Source: Thamnidium elegans (lineage: Eukaryota; Mucoromycota; Mucoromycetes; Mucorales; Mucoraceae). From it: a stretch of 64,000 bases of DNA. Each line of letters opens with the position of its first letter. The first letter of the stretch is position 1. The notes under the pieces were generated by a model, which worked only from the letters and a program-made list of their open reading frames with translations, searched no databases and had not been told where the DNA came from. The position numbers and the translations under genes are program-made. The DNA lies in NCBI GenBank assembly GCA_025201345.1, contig JAIXMG010000011.1, positions 806,001-870,000 of the forward strand. The letters run 5' to 3'. Positions 42,648 to 54,540 of this stretch are shown here, in pieces.

Positions 42648-45600
42648 ATGGCAACAGCTAATTTAGACTTAATTCAAGTCTATACACAAGGTATAAAAGC
42701 ATGGTTTGCAGATGAAGAAAATGGTTGGGTTTCCGCTTCCGTTATTTCAAAAGAACAAGATACCCAAACAGTTAAAATTGTATTCCAAGATGACAATAAC
42801 CCAGACAAAGTAAATATATATACATGTATATACGTATTAACAAATATTATGTAAGCTAATAAAAAAATAATTCAGGAGCATGTATTTGAAGCTAAACTTG
42901 TAGATATCGAAAAGAGCAAGGTTACTTTACCACCACTTCGAAATCCTCCCAAAATGGAGAACACAGACGACTTGACCAACCTTAGTTATCTTAACGAGCC
43001 TTCAGGTACGTCTGTGTGATACACAACATTATTATACTCCCTATACTAAAAAAAATAATTATTCCCCTTTTTTTTCTTTACATCTCCTTAGTATTGAATA
43101 CGATTAAAACCCGTTATGAAGAAAGGAATATTTATACTTATTCTGGTATTGTATTAATTGCAACAAATCCTTTTGCTCGTGTACCTTTGTATGAGCCTGA
43201 AATTATTCAAAAATATTCGGGTAGTAGAAGAGGTGATCTTGAACCACATTTATTTGCTATTTCTGAAGACGCCTATAGATGCATGATTAGAGATAATACG
43301 AATCAAACAATTATTGTATCAGGGGAGAGGTAAATTATATAACTTAGAGTTGCGTTATACATTTTTTAACTTTTTTTTAAAATGTAATAGTGGTGCTGGT
43401 AAAACTGTGAGTGCTAAATATATTATGCGTTATTTCGCTACTGCTGATGATAAAGAAGCATCTAGTAAAGAAGCTAAAGGAGAATCTATGACTGAAGTCG
43501 AAGAACAAATCTTAGGTATATATATATATAAAATATTTATTGATGATATGGACTCGAGTAAAAATCTCATACTTTTTATGATTCAGCCACCAATCCTATT
43601 ATGGAAGCATTCGGTAACGCAAAGACAACTAGAAACGATAATTCTTCAAGATTTGGTAAATATATCGAAATTCAATTTGATAATAAGCGTAATATTGTTG
43701 GCGCCAAGATCAAGACATACTTGTTAGAAAGATCTCGTCTTATTTTCCAACCCGAAACCGAAAGAAATTACCACATCTTTTACCAGGTAAAAAAAAAAAA
43801 AAAAAAATTACTGCTACTTTTTTATATATATATTCATCTTCAAACCTTTTTTTTTTTATATATAATTATTTTTAGTTATGTGCAGGTGCAAGTGAAAGTG
43901 AGAAAAAGGAGTTGGCCCTTAAAGAATGGTCTGAATTTCATTTTTTGAATCAAAGTGGTACCGGTGTAATTCCAACAGTGGATGATGCACAAGAATTCAA
44001 CGAGACTCGTACAGCATTAAACACAATTGGTATACACCAAGAGACACAATCCGAAATATTTCGTATTTTAGCAGCACTTTTACATTTAGGCAATATAGAG
44101 ATTGGCGGTAGAAACGATGCTACATTAACAGAAGACGAACCATCCTTGGTCAAGGCTACAGAATTATTAGGTTTAGATACAGCAGGGTTTAGAAAATGGA
44201 TCGTTCGAAAGCAAATTGTGACTCGATCAGAAAAGATTATTACAAACTTGACACCTACACAAGCTCAAGTCGTACGTGATTCGGTTGCTAAATATATTTA
44301 TGCCAATATGTTTGATTGGTTGGTCATGGTGATTAATTCAAGTCTTTCTTGCCCCAACTTGGATCAAGTAGTCAACTTTATCGGTGTACTTGATATTTAC
44401 GGTTTCGAACATTTCAAAAAAAATTCATTTGAACAATTTTGTATTAATTACGCAAACGAAAAACTTCAACAACAAGTAAGAAGAAGAAGAAAAAACATAC
44501 GTAAAATATGATCCTATTACTAACTCTACCTTCTTTTCTTTTTAAAAAAAAATAGTTTAATCAACACGTATTTAAATTGGAACAAGAAGAATATATTCGT
44601 GAAGAGATCGATTGGAAGTTTATTTCATTTAGTGATAATCAAAAGTGTATTGAGATGATTGAAGCAAAGATGGGTATCCTTTCTCTTTTAGACGAAGAAT
44701 CCAGATTACCTTCTGGTTCTGATCAAGGCTTCTGTAACAAGCTTTACCAAAACTTTAATTCTCAATATCAAGATTATTTCAAGAAACCTAGATTTTCAAA
44801 TGATGCCTTTGTTGTTGCTCATTATGCTCATGATGTTCAATACGAAGCTGAAGGCTTTATGGATAAAAATAAGGATACTGTACCTGAAGAACTTTTGAAT
44901 TTACTCCAAGCTTCTAAATCTTCCTTCTTGGCTGAAATGATCTCCCCTCCTGCTCCTACCACCCCCACTACGGAACAAGCACCTAAAAAGACCATGACTC
45001 AATCTAAGAAACCTACTTTAGGTTCCATCTTTAAGGTTTGCCATAAAAAAAAACAAATGTATACATACTTGTACTAATATAAATATAACAGTTATCATTA
45101 ATCAATTTAATGGATACTATCGGTCAAACCAACGTTCATTATATCCGTTGTATTAAACCTAACGAAGCCAAGGTAGCCTGGGTATTCCAATCCAACATTG
45201 TTCTTTCTCAATTAAGAGCCTGTGGTGTCTTAGAAACCATTCGTATCAGTTGTGCAGGTTATCCAACCCGATGGACCTTCCAAGACTTTTCTGAGCGTTA
45301 TCATGCACTTATTAATTTCTCCATTTGGGATCCTAAATCCAATCCTGACGTCAAGACCATTTGCTCAGAAATTTTGAATACCAATATTAAAGATACTGAC
45401 AAGTATCAAGTAGGCCTTACCAAGATCTTTTTCCGTGCTGGACAACTTGCATATATGGAGAAATTACGATCAGACCGTTTAAGTCAGTGCGCTATTTTGA
45501 TCCAAAAGAATATCCGTCGATTCCTTGCTCGTGTGCGTTACGTTCGCGTGCAAAAGATGACGTTGATGTTGCAAGCTGTTGCTAGACAAAAGACGGCTAT

Positions 45601-46411
45601 ACGTCAAATGGAATTATTACGCCGAGAAATAGCAGCTATTGTGATTCAAAAGAATTGGAGAAGATATATCGCTAGACAAAAGTATTTAAAGACACGTGCA
45701 TTTATCATTCAAACACAAGCATTGATTCGTGCACAAATCGCAAGAAAGAAACACGCCGAGTTAAAGAAGACACATGCTGCTATTATGATTCAAAAGATTG
45801 CCAGAGGTTGGTTAGCACGCAAAAGATACCAAGCCATTAGAAATTACATTATATGTATCCAAACTTGCGTACGACGTAGACATGCTCGCAGACAATTGGT
45901 TGTACTTCGAGCAGAAGCGAGATCTGTCAGTCATTTGAAGGAAGCGTCATATAAATTAGAATCTAGAGTGGTTGATTTAATTGATAATTTAACACAACAG
46001 CGAGAAGAGAAGTCAAGATTGAAGTTAAAGGCCATCGAGTTGGAAAATCAAGTGCGTTCATGGATCCAAAAGTATGACAGATTGGATCAAAAGGCAAAGG
46101 ACCTCGAGGGAGTGGTTGGGAAACCTCAACAAATTTCAGCTGGTGGAGATGGTTGGTCCAGTTTACGTACACAACGTGACACTCTTCAGACTGAATATAT
46201 ATCTTCGCTTAATAAGATTAAGTCACAAGATAAAGAATTGATGCGTTTAAAAGAAGAATTACTTCATCAGCGTGATGATGTCTCTCGTTTGAGAGTCGCT
46301 TCAAGAAACAGTAAAAACTTAAAAAAGTCGTCTGAATCTGATATTAGTGAACTCAAAAACCAGATATCGGCTTTAAAGGCAGCTACTGAGTATAAACTTT
46401 TTGTACAATGA
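42648..46411 (+). CDS. Class V myosin heavy chain lacking the globular tail
   Basis: Eight exons (42648-42809, 42876-43005, 43092-43329, 43391-43515, 43587-43786, 43876-44475, 44556-45035, 45092-46411) give 1084 residues. The motor has an SH3-like start ([20 protein letters not shown]), P-loop GESGAGKT (about 175-182), switch [10 protein letters not shown] (about 235-243) and switch II DIYGFE (about 458-463), plus the actin-binding HYIRCIKPN. Six IQ motifs for calmodulin-like light chains follow (about 778-925), then a coiled coil ending [15 protein letters not shown]. The stop at 46409 comes before the DIL/globular cargo-binding tail that class V myosins carry; standard length is about 1500 residues or more. 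No tail-like frame appears before the next gene at 46716. As written it is a motor with neck and part of the rod only. Confidence 0.9.
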
Positions 46412-46715
46412 TTTTAAAAAATATCCCCTCACAAACTGGAAAAAAAATAATCCAATACCACACAAAAAAAAAAAAAAAAAAAAAAAAACTCTGTCTCTCA
46501 CTTTTTTTTACACACAATTAACATTAATAAAGTCTTTTTTTTTTTTTTTTAAGAAAAAAAGTATACATAACAGGAAAAATTACTTTTTTTTTCTTTTACG
46601 AGTCCCGAAGTTAAAACGGTAAACTTTATTTAAAACATTTAAATTGGAAAAAAACCTTTTTTTTTTCTTTCTTTTTTTCTTTTACTTGTTTTTTTTTTAG
46701 AAAATAAAAAGTACT

Positions 46716-48429
46716 ATGTCTGGACCATTACCCCAAGGTAAAACACAATAATAAATAAAATACAAAAAAAAAAAAAAATGCCAATTCTTCTTTTTTTTTT
46801 TTTGCATATTAGGCTGGGAAGAGAAGTTTACACCTGAGGGTAGACCGTAAGTATAGATATATTTTCTTTGTGTGTGTTGCGTTACTGACTTTATTACTAG
46901 TTATTATATCAACCACAACACCAAATCTACACATTGGGAAAGACCTGCACCCTCTTATGGTGGTGGTGGATACAATGCCCCCCCTCCTCCTCCTCCAACC
47001 AGTTATGGTGGTGGAGGATACCCCGCTACACCACCTACTCAAGATAGAAACGCTCAATACCCTCCTCAACCTCAACAGCCTTACGGTGGTAGTCCTTATC
47101 AACAACCTCAAGCCTCTGCATACGGTGGTGGAGGAAACGGGTACCCTCCTGCCCCTCCTCAACAACAACAAGGTTTCCCTGGTGGTGGTGGTGGTAACGG
47201 ATACCCTCCTGCGCCACAACAACAGCCTTACGGTGGTTCTCCTCAACAATCACCTTACGGTGCGCCTCCTCAACAACAACCTTATGGTGGGTCACCTCAA
47301 CAACAGAGAGCTCAACAACCTTATGGTGGTTCTCCTCAACAACATCAACAATCACCTTACGGTGCTCGTCCTCCTCCTCAACAACAATCACCTTACGGTG
47401 GTTCTCCTCAGCAATCACCTTACGGTGCACCCCCTCAACAACAATCACCTTACGGTGCGCCCCCTCAACAACAATCGCCTTACGGTGCACCTCCTCAACA
47501 ACAAAGAGCTCAACAATACCCTGGAGCTGCTCCTCAACAACATTACGGTGGTCCCCAACAGGCTCAATCACCTTACGGTGCACCCCCCGTACCTCAAACA
47601 AAGCCTGGAGGTATGTCATCTGGTATGAAAATGGCCGGTGCAGCAGCAGTAGGTGTTGCTGGTGGTCTTGCTATCGGTAGTATCATGAATCATGAACAGG
47701 AGCAAAGTGATCGTCTTGATCGTTTAGAACAAGAACAAAGAGAAGATCGTAAGTTTTTTTTTTGTTTTTTTTTAAAAAAAAAAAGGAGTGAAAAGAGAGA
47801 GAAGGATGAAAATCGTTAATTTGTTTTTATTATTGTAGATCAAAATTATAATCAAGGCTACAGTCAGCCTCCTCCTCCTGCTCCAGCACCAATGGAACAA
47901 CCTCCTATGGAACAACCTCCTATGGATTACGGTAATTATAGTGGTGGGTATGGTGGTGGTGGGTACGCACCTCAAGGTGATTACAATGGTGGTGATGAGC
48001 AGGTCGTAAATACCTCCACCGTTACTGAAAATGGTCATTGGTGGCAATCAGATACTCAAGTTGAAACTACAACATGTAGGTGAACGGATAAAAGGGATTC
48101 TTTTTTTTTTGTGCAATGAAGTACTTATTTGTGTAAAATAGATGCTGATGGTAGTCAACAAGTAATTGAAAGAAAGGATGGTTTCTTTGATAACGATGTA
48201 GAAGGTAAAGTCTTTTTTAGGTTTTTTAAGTTTTTTTTTTTTTTTTTTTTTTTTTTAGTATTAATTGTAATTGTATATAATTGATAAATAGTTACAAATA
48301 CTGATGCTCAAGGAAATATTACTTACGTAAGCTAAACACTCAAAAAGATAGTATGACATGTTTATTCTGACTTTTTATATATATAATTAGGACGAGTATG
48401 ATGAAGACAATAGTGGATTTTTTGATTAA
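46716..48429 (+). CDS. WW-domain protein with Pro/Tyr/Gly/Gln repeats
   Basis: Seven exons (46716-46737, 46813-46846, 46901-47748, 47839-48075, 48142-48204, 48292-48326, 48391-48429) close to 425 residues. A WW domain spans exons 1-3 (GWEEKFTPEGRPYYINHN, then THWERP; residues 8-34), which binds proline-rich ligands. A long low-complexity region follows, built of PYGGSPQQ and PYGAPPQQQ units and likely disordered. Next is a glycine/alanine hydrophobic stretch (MKMAGAAAVGVAGGLAIGS), which might bury in a membrane, a short coiled coil (DRLDRLEQEQRED), a second Gly/Tyr/Pro-rich part and a conserved-looking acidic tail (DGSQQVIERKDGFFDND). Frames overlapping it on the other strand are shadows of the repeat. 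Its role is unknown; a scaffold for proline-rich partners is an inference. Confidence 0.8.
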
Positions 48430-50906
48430 AGTTGTTTATTAAGTAAGAACTTGGGCCAATCACAGTTAAATGTCTATAAATAAAAAACGTTTTTCTCCTA
48501 AAAAAGGGTTTGAGTAACGTGCGATATCTTTAAAAGAGTGATAAAATATCTTTTTCTAACTGCGTATTTTGTCAGAAAAGAATAATAAAAATTGCAGAAA
48601 GATTTGTCTGCTTGCAGGTGTGCATTTTAATTATAAAGTGGGTTTCTACTAGTACAAAGAGAGAGAGAGAGAGAGAGAGAGAGCGCTTATTGTTTATTCT
48701 GTCGTACTACCTCGTCGCGGTTTTACGCCACAAACTTCCGTTCCTTTTTATTTCATCAGCCAACTGTACACAAATTGGAAATTTATACTTGCTCCATATT
48801 ATACTCCTTTAAATACTTCATAGAACTCTAGTTTATATCTTGATGTATAAAACGAGGTTATATAATTAATCTCACCCTTACTGGACCATATTAAAACGGA
48901 AACCGCAACCCCCCTTTACTTTTTTGATAACACAAGTTAAATGCGTGATATATATCATTATATACCGCTGTTTGGCAATTTTCACTTTAAAACAGATACA
49001 AATGTAAGAAACAGTAAACGAAGAAAATATTATCCCATGAGCGCTTATTCAGCCAGGTGATTGGTACGTCTGCAACGAAAAAAAAAGGGGGTTAATTTTT
49101 TTAAGCATTTTTACAAAGTGCCCCAGAGATTGATTTAAAGAAGAAGAGTCTATTATAACTACATAACTATAGAATTGGGTTTTTCAAAATATTTGACAGT
49201 TAAAATCAATATAATTGCTTAGTTACAAATAAAAACTATAAATCTTACAAGTTCTACAAATTATAGAAAGAACTATTTAGAGGCAGGAATCTTTTATTTA
49301 AAATAATATCACACTCGAGAAAAATATCCTTTGTTACTCAGGATTTGAAAAAAAAAAATCGCTTACTTAGTACGTTTACTTTTTTCTACTAAAAAGAATA
49401 GAGTGTTTACCTGTGTCTCTCAAACTGTTCAATATTTTGCGAAAATTCAAGACGGTAGCCAGATCTCGATTCTAAAACCTTCTTCATACTTCTTGATTGT
49501 TTATTTGAAGACAGGAAACGTTGTTACATCTAATAAAGTATTAGTTGGTAACGACTTTTTTTTTTTTAATTTACCATAGTAAACCGTGGCAACGGACAGT
49601 TGAAAGGGGCGAAGGTTCGTTACAGTTTTAATTGTTTCCAATTTAGTTTCACAGGCCGGACAATGTGATGATGTTTTAACACAAGTAAAACAATTAATAT
49701 TGGTGTAATATTTTTTTAATCGTTCGATATATGTAATTTTTGTTCGAATGATTGAATCCAGATATGTGGTAACATTGTCAGGGTAAAAATAACATGAAAC
49801 TCAGATGAATTGTATGTCCAATTACAAAAATATTAGGTAATAAAGTATAAACAGTTTTGGTTTTCTCGACATGCTTTTTTTTTCCCCCAGAAGAAGATTG
49901 TTTATAGTTAAAAAGAAAAAATGGCGTAATGGAAATGAACATATATGTATATAAAACGCATTGAAAATAATCTAGGTAACTAGAACCTATTTAAAAGTAA
50001 AAAAAAAATGCTACAATTATTTAAAAGGTTTCAATTACAAGTAACAAGTTTCTCGCGTGCCAAAACTAGATCATAATGGAATAATTTAAACAAGGTATAA
50101 ACTTGTCGTTAATTTACTTTATTAAGTGCATAAATATGGCGTTTGCCTATAAATCGTGCAGATCGCTTTTTACTAGCGACAAGATAAATGCTGGTACTTA
50201 AATTGTGATACGAAGTGAGACCATAAATAAGATTATTTCCGCCGCGACAGGTAGTTATAGCAACTCTTTTGTTTATTAATACAAGTTTTAAAATTAAACA
50301 CACAATGAAAATAAGATCAATGCAATTGGTATTCAATCTACTAATAATATATTTTGGCGCATTTATCATTTACACTAGTTAAATTATTATTGGAAACACA
50401 ATAGATATGCAAGTCTAGATGACATGTTTGATGCAATGTCACACTAAAATGTAGTATATCCTTCTTCTTTTTACTATACCATTTCATTATCATATTTAGG
50501 TTTTAATATGTGACAGTGCTGAAAAATGCCTATTCACATTGGTGGCTTCTCCCCTGGAAGACGACAACTTTATGTCAATTTTTTTTTTTTTTTTTTCTTC
50601 AAAACGAACCATCCCCACTGTATTGGTTTTCTTTGTGCAATGTCAATTTTGATGCAATTAAAATAGTAAAATAAGCCCTATCATATAATGAATTTAGTCT
50701 ATAAATAAAAATAGAGTTCCACAAACGGATTAAAGTAACGTGGTAATGCGATGAATTACTATATATTATTAAGGTCGTTTTGGTATTATGTTATTTATTA
50801 AAATTTTAGTATTTTAGTATTATTTTTTTTTTAAAGAAAAAGGGTATACTGGGAGGGTGAAAGAGAGGTGTTTTTTTTAAAAAAAAAAATGATGATGATC
50901 CCGCAC
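48430..50906. other. Gene-poor region with a GA repeat and weak relics
   Basis: A (GA)12-13 microsatellite lies at about 48659-48683. On the minus strand, about 49590-49690 encodes INCFTCVKTSSHCPACETKL, a CxxC...CxxC zinc-ribbon-like pattern without a start or continuation, probably a relic. A minus frame at 50109-50369 is not convincing. The rest is A+T-rich and appears empty; T8A11 at 50871-50889 precedes the next gene's stop. Confidence 0.4.
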
Positions 50907-51803
50907 TTATTTATCTAATTTTTTCTCTAATTGATCTATTCTATTCATAAGCTGAGCTAGTAAATCTTTAATGACCGGCTGTTCCTTAGTCATTGAAGTA
51001 GCTGTTGTAGGAGATGGTGAGACAGCGGGAGAAATGGGTATATCTTTTATAGTAGGCACACGATACTCTAAACGTGTTATACGATCGGTACATTCACGTA
51101 AACGAGCCTCGAATCTCTCATCCATCATATCATGTACTTGACGACGTACAAGCGATTCGACCATCGTACCAGACGATTGCAAGGTTTGCATCAAGGAAGA
51201 AGAGCGACGAATTTGATCATCCAAAGTTGTTTTTAAAACGCGTGTTTGTTCAATATTATCATACAAGTATTCAAAGGGTTGTAAAAACTTTTGTTTTTGT
51301 GATAAATGTTGTTGAGGTTGAGGTTGTGGTGATACTGTATTTACAGGCGTACGAGGAAAGTTGGGAACATTCGCCGTCTTGAGTTGATGACGGTATTGAG
51401 CCCAAGCGGGTTGTTGGCTAGGTACAATGGGTGGACTAGGGAATCTTGCTTGAGCAGAAGTCTTTGGCCATGGTGCAGAAGCTGCAGACGCAGTAGCAGG
51501 AACATTGTTAGTATAGGGTTTGTTACTGGATTTCATGGTAGTTGATAAAGAAGAAGGAGGAGATCTTTTGACAACTTTATTTTTATTAGAACCTTGATGA
51601 AAGCAAGCAATAGTGGTTTTTTTTAATGGAGCAGATTGAATACCATTCGTCACTGAATCTTCATTGTAAGAAGGTGTCATGATTGTTAAATTTTTTTTGT
51701 GGCCATGCTTTGGAGCTAAACGCTTTAATAAAAGTGATGAAGGCTTTGGTAATTTAATCAAAGGATCTTGCTGTGTTGAAGACATGATTTGTTGCTGATG
51801 CAT
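50907..51803 (-). CDS. Hypothetical protein with C-terminal coiled coil
   Basis: A single exon of 298 residues starts at ATG 51803 (a second ATG six codons later, MSSTQQ, is possible). The N-terminal half is Ser/Pro/Lys-rich and disordered (SKNK-type basic runs, PPSSLSTTMKSSNKPY). The C-terminal third is helical: FEYLYDNIEQTRVLKTTLDD, then RRSSSLMQTLQSSGTMVESL, and a terminal leucine-heptad AQLMNRIDQLEKKLDK that should dimerise. No domain is recognised. Codon use and the lack of homopolymer interruptions over 900 bp support a real gene. Confidence 0.65.
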   Translation of the reverse strand: MHQQQIMSSTQQDPLIKLPKPSSLLLKRLAPKHGHKKNLTIMTPSYNEDSVTNGIQSAPLKKTTIACFHQGSNKNKVVKRSPPSSLSTTMKSSNKPYTNNVPATASAASAPWPKTSAQARFPSPPIVPSQQPAWAQYRHQLKTANVPNFPRTPVNTVSPQPQPQQHLSQKQKFLQPFEYLYDNIEQTRVLKTTLDDQIRRSSSLMQTLQSSGTMVESLVRRQVHDMMDERFEARLRECTDRITRLEYRVPTIKDIPISPAVSPSPTTATSMTKEQPVIKDLLAQLMNRIDQLEKKLDK

Positions 51804-53141
51804 TTTTTTTTTATTTAAAAGAAAAAAAATGTGTATATTAAGAAAGAAAGTAAAAGAAGGAATAATATAAATTAGATGACAGGCGTCGAGGGTCTATTAT
51901 ATATAAAAATAAATAAGCTTGGTTACTCTAATGGTGTACAAGAAAGAAATTAGATCTACGGACAGAGAACTATTTTTTTTTTTTTTTTTGTAATGTAGCA
52001 CTTGATCAAATTGTAATATCTCCCCTCTAATTATAGGAGAAATACAGGAGTAATCTATTATTTTTTTTACCATTCTGTCGTGTATGTACATCTTGTATAT
52101 TTAACCTTTTGCAGTCGTTGTCTACATTACTATAGCAACGATTTACGAAAATAATAGAATTTTACTGTTGAGAAAAGCATGTATTTTAATTTATTAAATA
52201 ATAAGGGCATTAAAAAAGATGATTACATGTGCTTGTATAGGAGTCTTTTTTTTTTAACTATTTAATTAAATCAATAATGATTTGAGTGGTATATTATTCT
52301 GCTTGTAAAATAAATTGATTATTATACAATTGAGAAAAAACCTTGGATACACATACTTTTACGCCAGCGCTGTTAGCGGGTACTCAAAATTATAAATTAA
52401 ATCACTGCAAATAATTAAAATGTTGTTTACATTGAATTATTGGGTTACTTAAAATACCCTTCATTTATACTTGCCTTTAATAGGTTTTTCTGTACACAAT
52501 TGTTTTGTTTTGTTTTTCAAAACAAAAAGAGTTACCCACATCCCCTTGTTCTCACTACATCTAAATGTTTTAAACTGCAAATTATCAAATTACATACTTA
52601 CATGACAGCTCATGTGCTTTAGTGTGTACATCTTGTTATTTAGTTTGGCGTTTTATAAATCATTTGTTTTTTTAAGCACTAAAGTATATTTTCGTAATTT
52701 TTGATTTAATGGAGAATTACATATTATGTTATCTAAACCCAACGTATATAAAGGAACTTGGATCGACCAAATTTTGCTAAATCGAGCTTATAAACTACAG
52801 CTGAAAAACGTGGCCCTCTCTTTTTTAAAGTCAGATGTATATATATTTTTAAAGCTCAAAGATGGGGTTACAGAAACTTCTTTTTTCTTTTTTGTATACA
52901 AAGTTAAAAAAAAAACAGAAATGTGGCTTCCCTTCTTGAAACGTAAAAAAAGAAGTTAATACGACAGGTGATTACATGTATTACAAACATATATGCTTCA
53001 TTAGAGCACATAAAGGCAGTTCTTCTTTATCTCTTTTGAAAGCGGACTTACTGGCAGCAAACTCTTTCGTACAGGATTTTACTCTTTTTGGTACGCCTTT
53101 TTTTTTTTTTTTTGGTACTAAATCTTTTAGGAACTAACATG
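51804..53141. other. Gene-poor region
   Basis: No supported gene. Plus-strand frames at 52440-52622 and 52726-52959 are short and end in Lys/Phe runs from homopolymers. The stretch is A+T-rich throughout. Confidence 0.4.
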
Positions 53142-53666
53142 GATTACATTAGCTATATACATTCAAGTGACTACTACATTATTGACGATGAATCCGAAGA
53201 ACAAATGGAAGATGTAACCTATCAATACGGTGACGTCGAAAAGATAGTTAACTTCGATTCAGTTACTGAAACCACTAAAGTGGACACAGGCATGGAGATC
53301 GACACAATTACTGAAAACTTGAAAACTGTATCAATTGATGACGCTAAGAGAAAGTACAAGAAGTACATCCCGAGCAAGTCCGTCAGCTTATACAGATAAT
53401 GCAAGACGAAGGCATTGCTGTGCCTAAAGCGGTATTATAAACCTTTGTTCATGCCCCTTTATTCTCCTTTTTTGAATCCTATTGAAGAATGCTGGTCAAA
53501 AATAAAGAGCAATATCAAGAGGGACCCACTTGATAAAGCAGATACTTTGACATCTCGCCTTCCTGCAGCTTGCCAATCAGTTACTGTTGAGGACTGTCAA
53601 TGTTGTATTAAACATACTGAGACGTTCTGGGAAAGATGCATTGACAAAGAATTAAGCTTAAGGTAA
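53142..53666 (+). pseudogene. Internally deleted Tc1/mariner-type transposase
   Basis: The C-terminal frame (53415-53666) holds PLYSPFLNPIEECWSKIKSN, the end of the DDE domain of Tc1/mariner transposases including the last catalytic acid in NPIEE. The preceding frame (53142-53399) starts MDYISYIHSSDYYIIDDESE and ends KRKYKKYIPSKSVSLYR, resembling the N-terminal region found in fungal Tc1-like proteins, and stops. The central part with both catalytic aspartates is missing between them. An inverted-repeat end lies 40 bp downstream (53707-53773). The copy cannot be autonomous. Confidence 0.7.
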
Positions 53667-53706
53667 ATGTTATCTCTACATATCGTTTTTACTTTACGCA
53701 GTTCGT

Positions 53707-53773
53707 TCCAAATCCTATTCTCAATTATCGTTAAGTATTGTTAAGTTTCAGTCAGTCGCTATGTACGAAGGTA
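53707..53773. repeat. Tc1/mariner terminal inverted repeat (right end)
   Basis: The sequence ...ATCGTTAAGTATTGTTAAGT... ends GTCAGTCGCTATGTACGAAGG, written with one base less: TCAGTCGCTATGTACGAAGG, followed by TA. Its reverse complement matches 55878-55945 (CTTCGTATATAGCGACTGAC, then ACTTAACGATACTTAACGAT). Position right behind the transposase relic and a flanking TA support its being the element end. Confidence 0.6.
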
Positions 53774-53787
53774 ATTTTTTTTTTTTT

Positions 53788-54058
53788 GGTGCACTTCCAA
53801 CAATAACAGGAAGGAAATTGCAATATAAATATCATTATAGATAAATAAACCCCTTTTTATCATAGTTAAATAAACCCCTTTTTATCATGATTAAATTAAC
53901 CTATTTATTCCATCCTTTTATTTTCCTTTTTTTTTTTTTTTTTTTTTTAACAGTGAATTCATATACAAGCAAGTACCTTTTATATGATCAAATATCTAAA
54001 TATTTCAAAAAGAGTTTCCCTATGATATAATGGTGTCGATGCAGGAATTTTCCTAATT
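53788..54058. repeat. Dispersed repeat R2, copy 2
   Basis: This matches 13139-13420: TGCACTTCCAACAATAACAG, two tandem units around AATAAACCCCTTTTTATCAT, TCATATACAAGCAAGTACCT and GATGCAGGAATTTTCC. In copy 1 the repeat is preceded by a coding end (PVPIYDV); here that coding part is replaced by the Tc1/mariner end 15 bp upstream, as if the transposon had inserted in it. Confidence 0.65.
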
Positions 54059-54088
54059 GATTTTATTGCGAAAATAGTCGTATGATTG

Positions 54089-54540
54089 TTATTTCTGATT
54101 ATTCATCCAACTATGATACGTCGATTTTAAGCTCTGGTGGTTTTTCTTCCAGCTCATTTTTCTATTTTCCTTCTTATATTGGTCGACGGGTTCTTTGGCC
54201 CATTCCATATCCGTTTTTCGTTTAATACTTACTGTTCTTGGAGGTTGGCTGAAGGCTCGACATTTGTCGGTAAACTGATTGGTTCTGACATCGTTGAACT
54301 GGGATAGAAAGGACACTAACAATAGGCTCAACATCGTATTCGTCGCATAAATGCCCACAGTACTTGAATACACGGCGGATGAATGGCTTGTCAACGGTAT
54401 TTTGTACCTCTAGGAGGACTGATGGCAATGCGTTGGTTGCTTTCACAATAAAAGCATAAGCAACATCAGCCTTCTTTCCATCAATCCATTCAGATGCTTT
54501 TGTAGTATAAACGCTCTGACCATGACATCCTATATATGGT
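54089..54540 (-). pseudogene. PD-(D/E)XK nuclease-family relic
   Basis: The minus strand from about 54540 encodes GCHGQSVYTTKASEWIDGKK, AYAFIVKATNALPSVLLEVQ, then KPFIRRVFKYCGHLCDEYDV and PIVSVLSIP. The LLEVQ strand followed by an amphipathic helix and a P-I-V-x-V strand is the core pattern of the Rpn/PDDEXK_2-type nuclease-transposase family, which is common in mucoralean genomes; E-x-Q stands for the (D/E)xK pair. After VQRC the frame changes and ends at 54089. No start codon is present, so it is a fragment. Confidence 0.5.

Noticed and set aside
46809..47628. Long open frames in other phases and on the minus strand over the WW gene
   Set aside because: They are shadows of the (PYGGSPQQ)n repeat; the spliced plus-strand frame explains the region.
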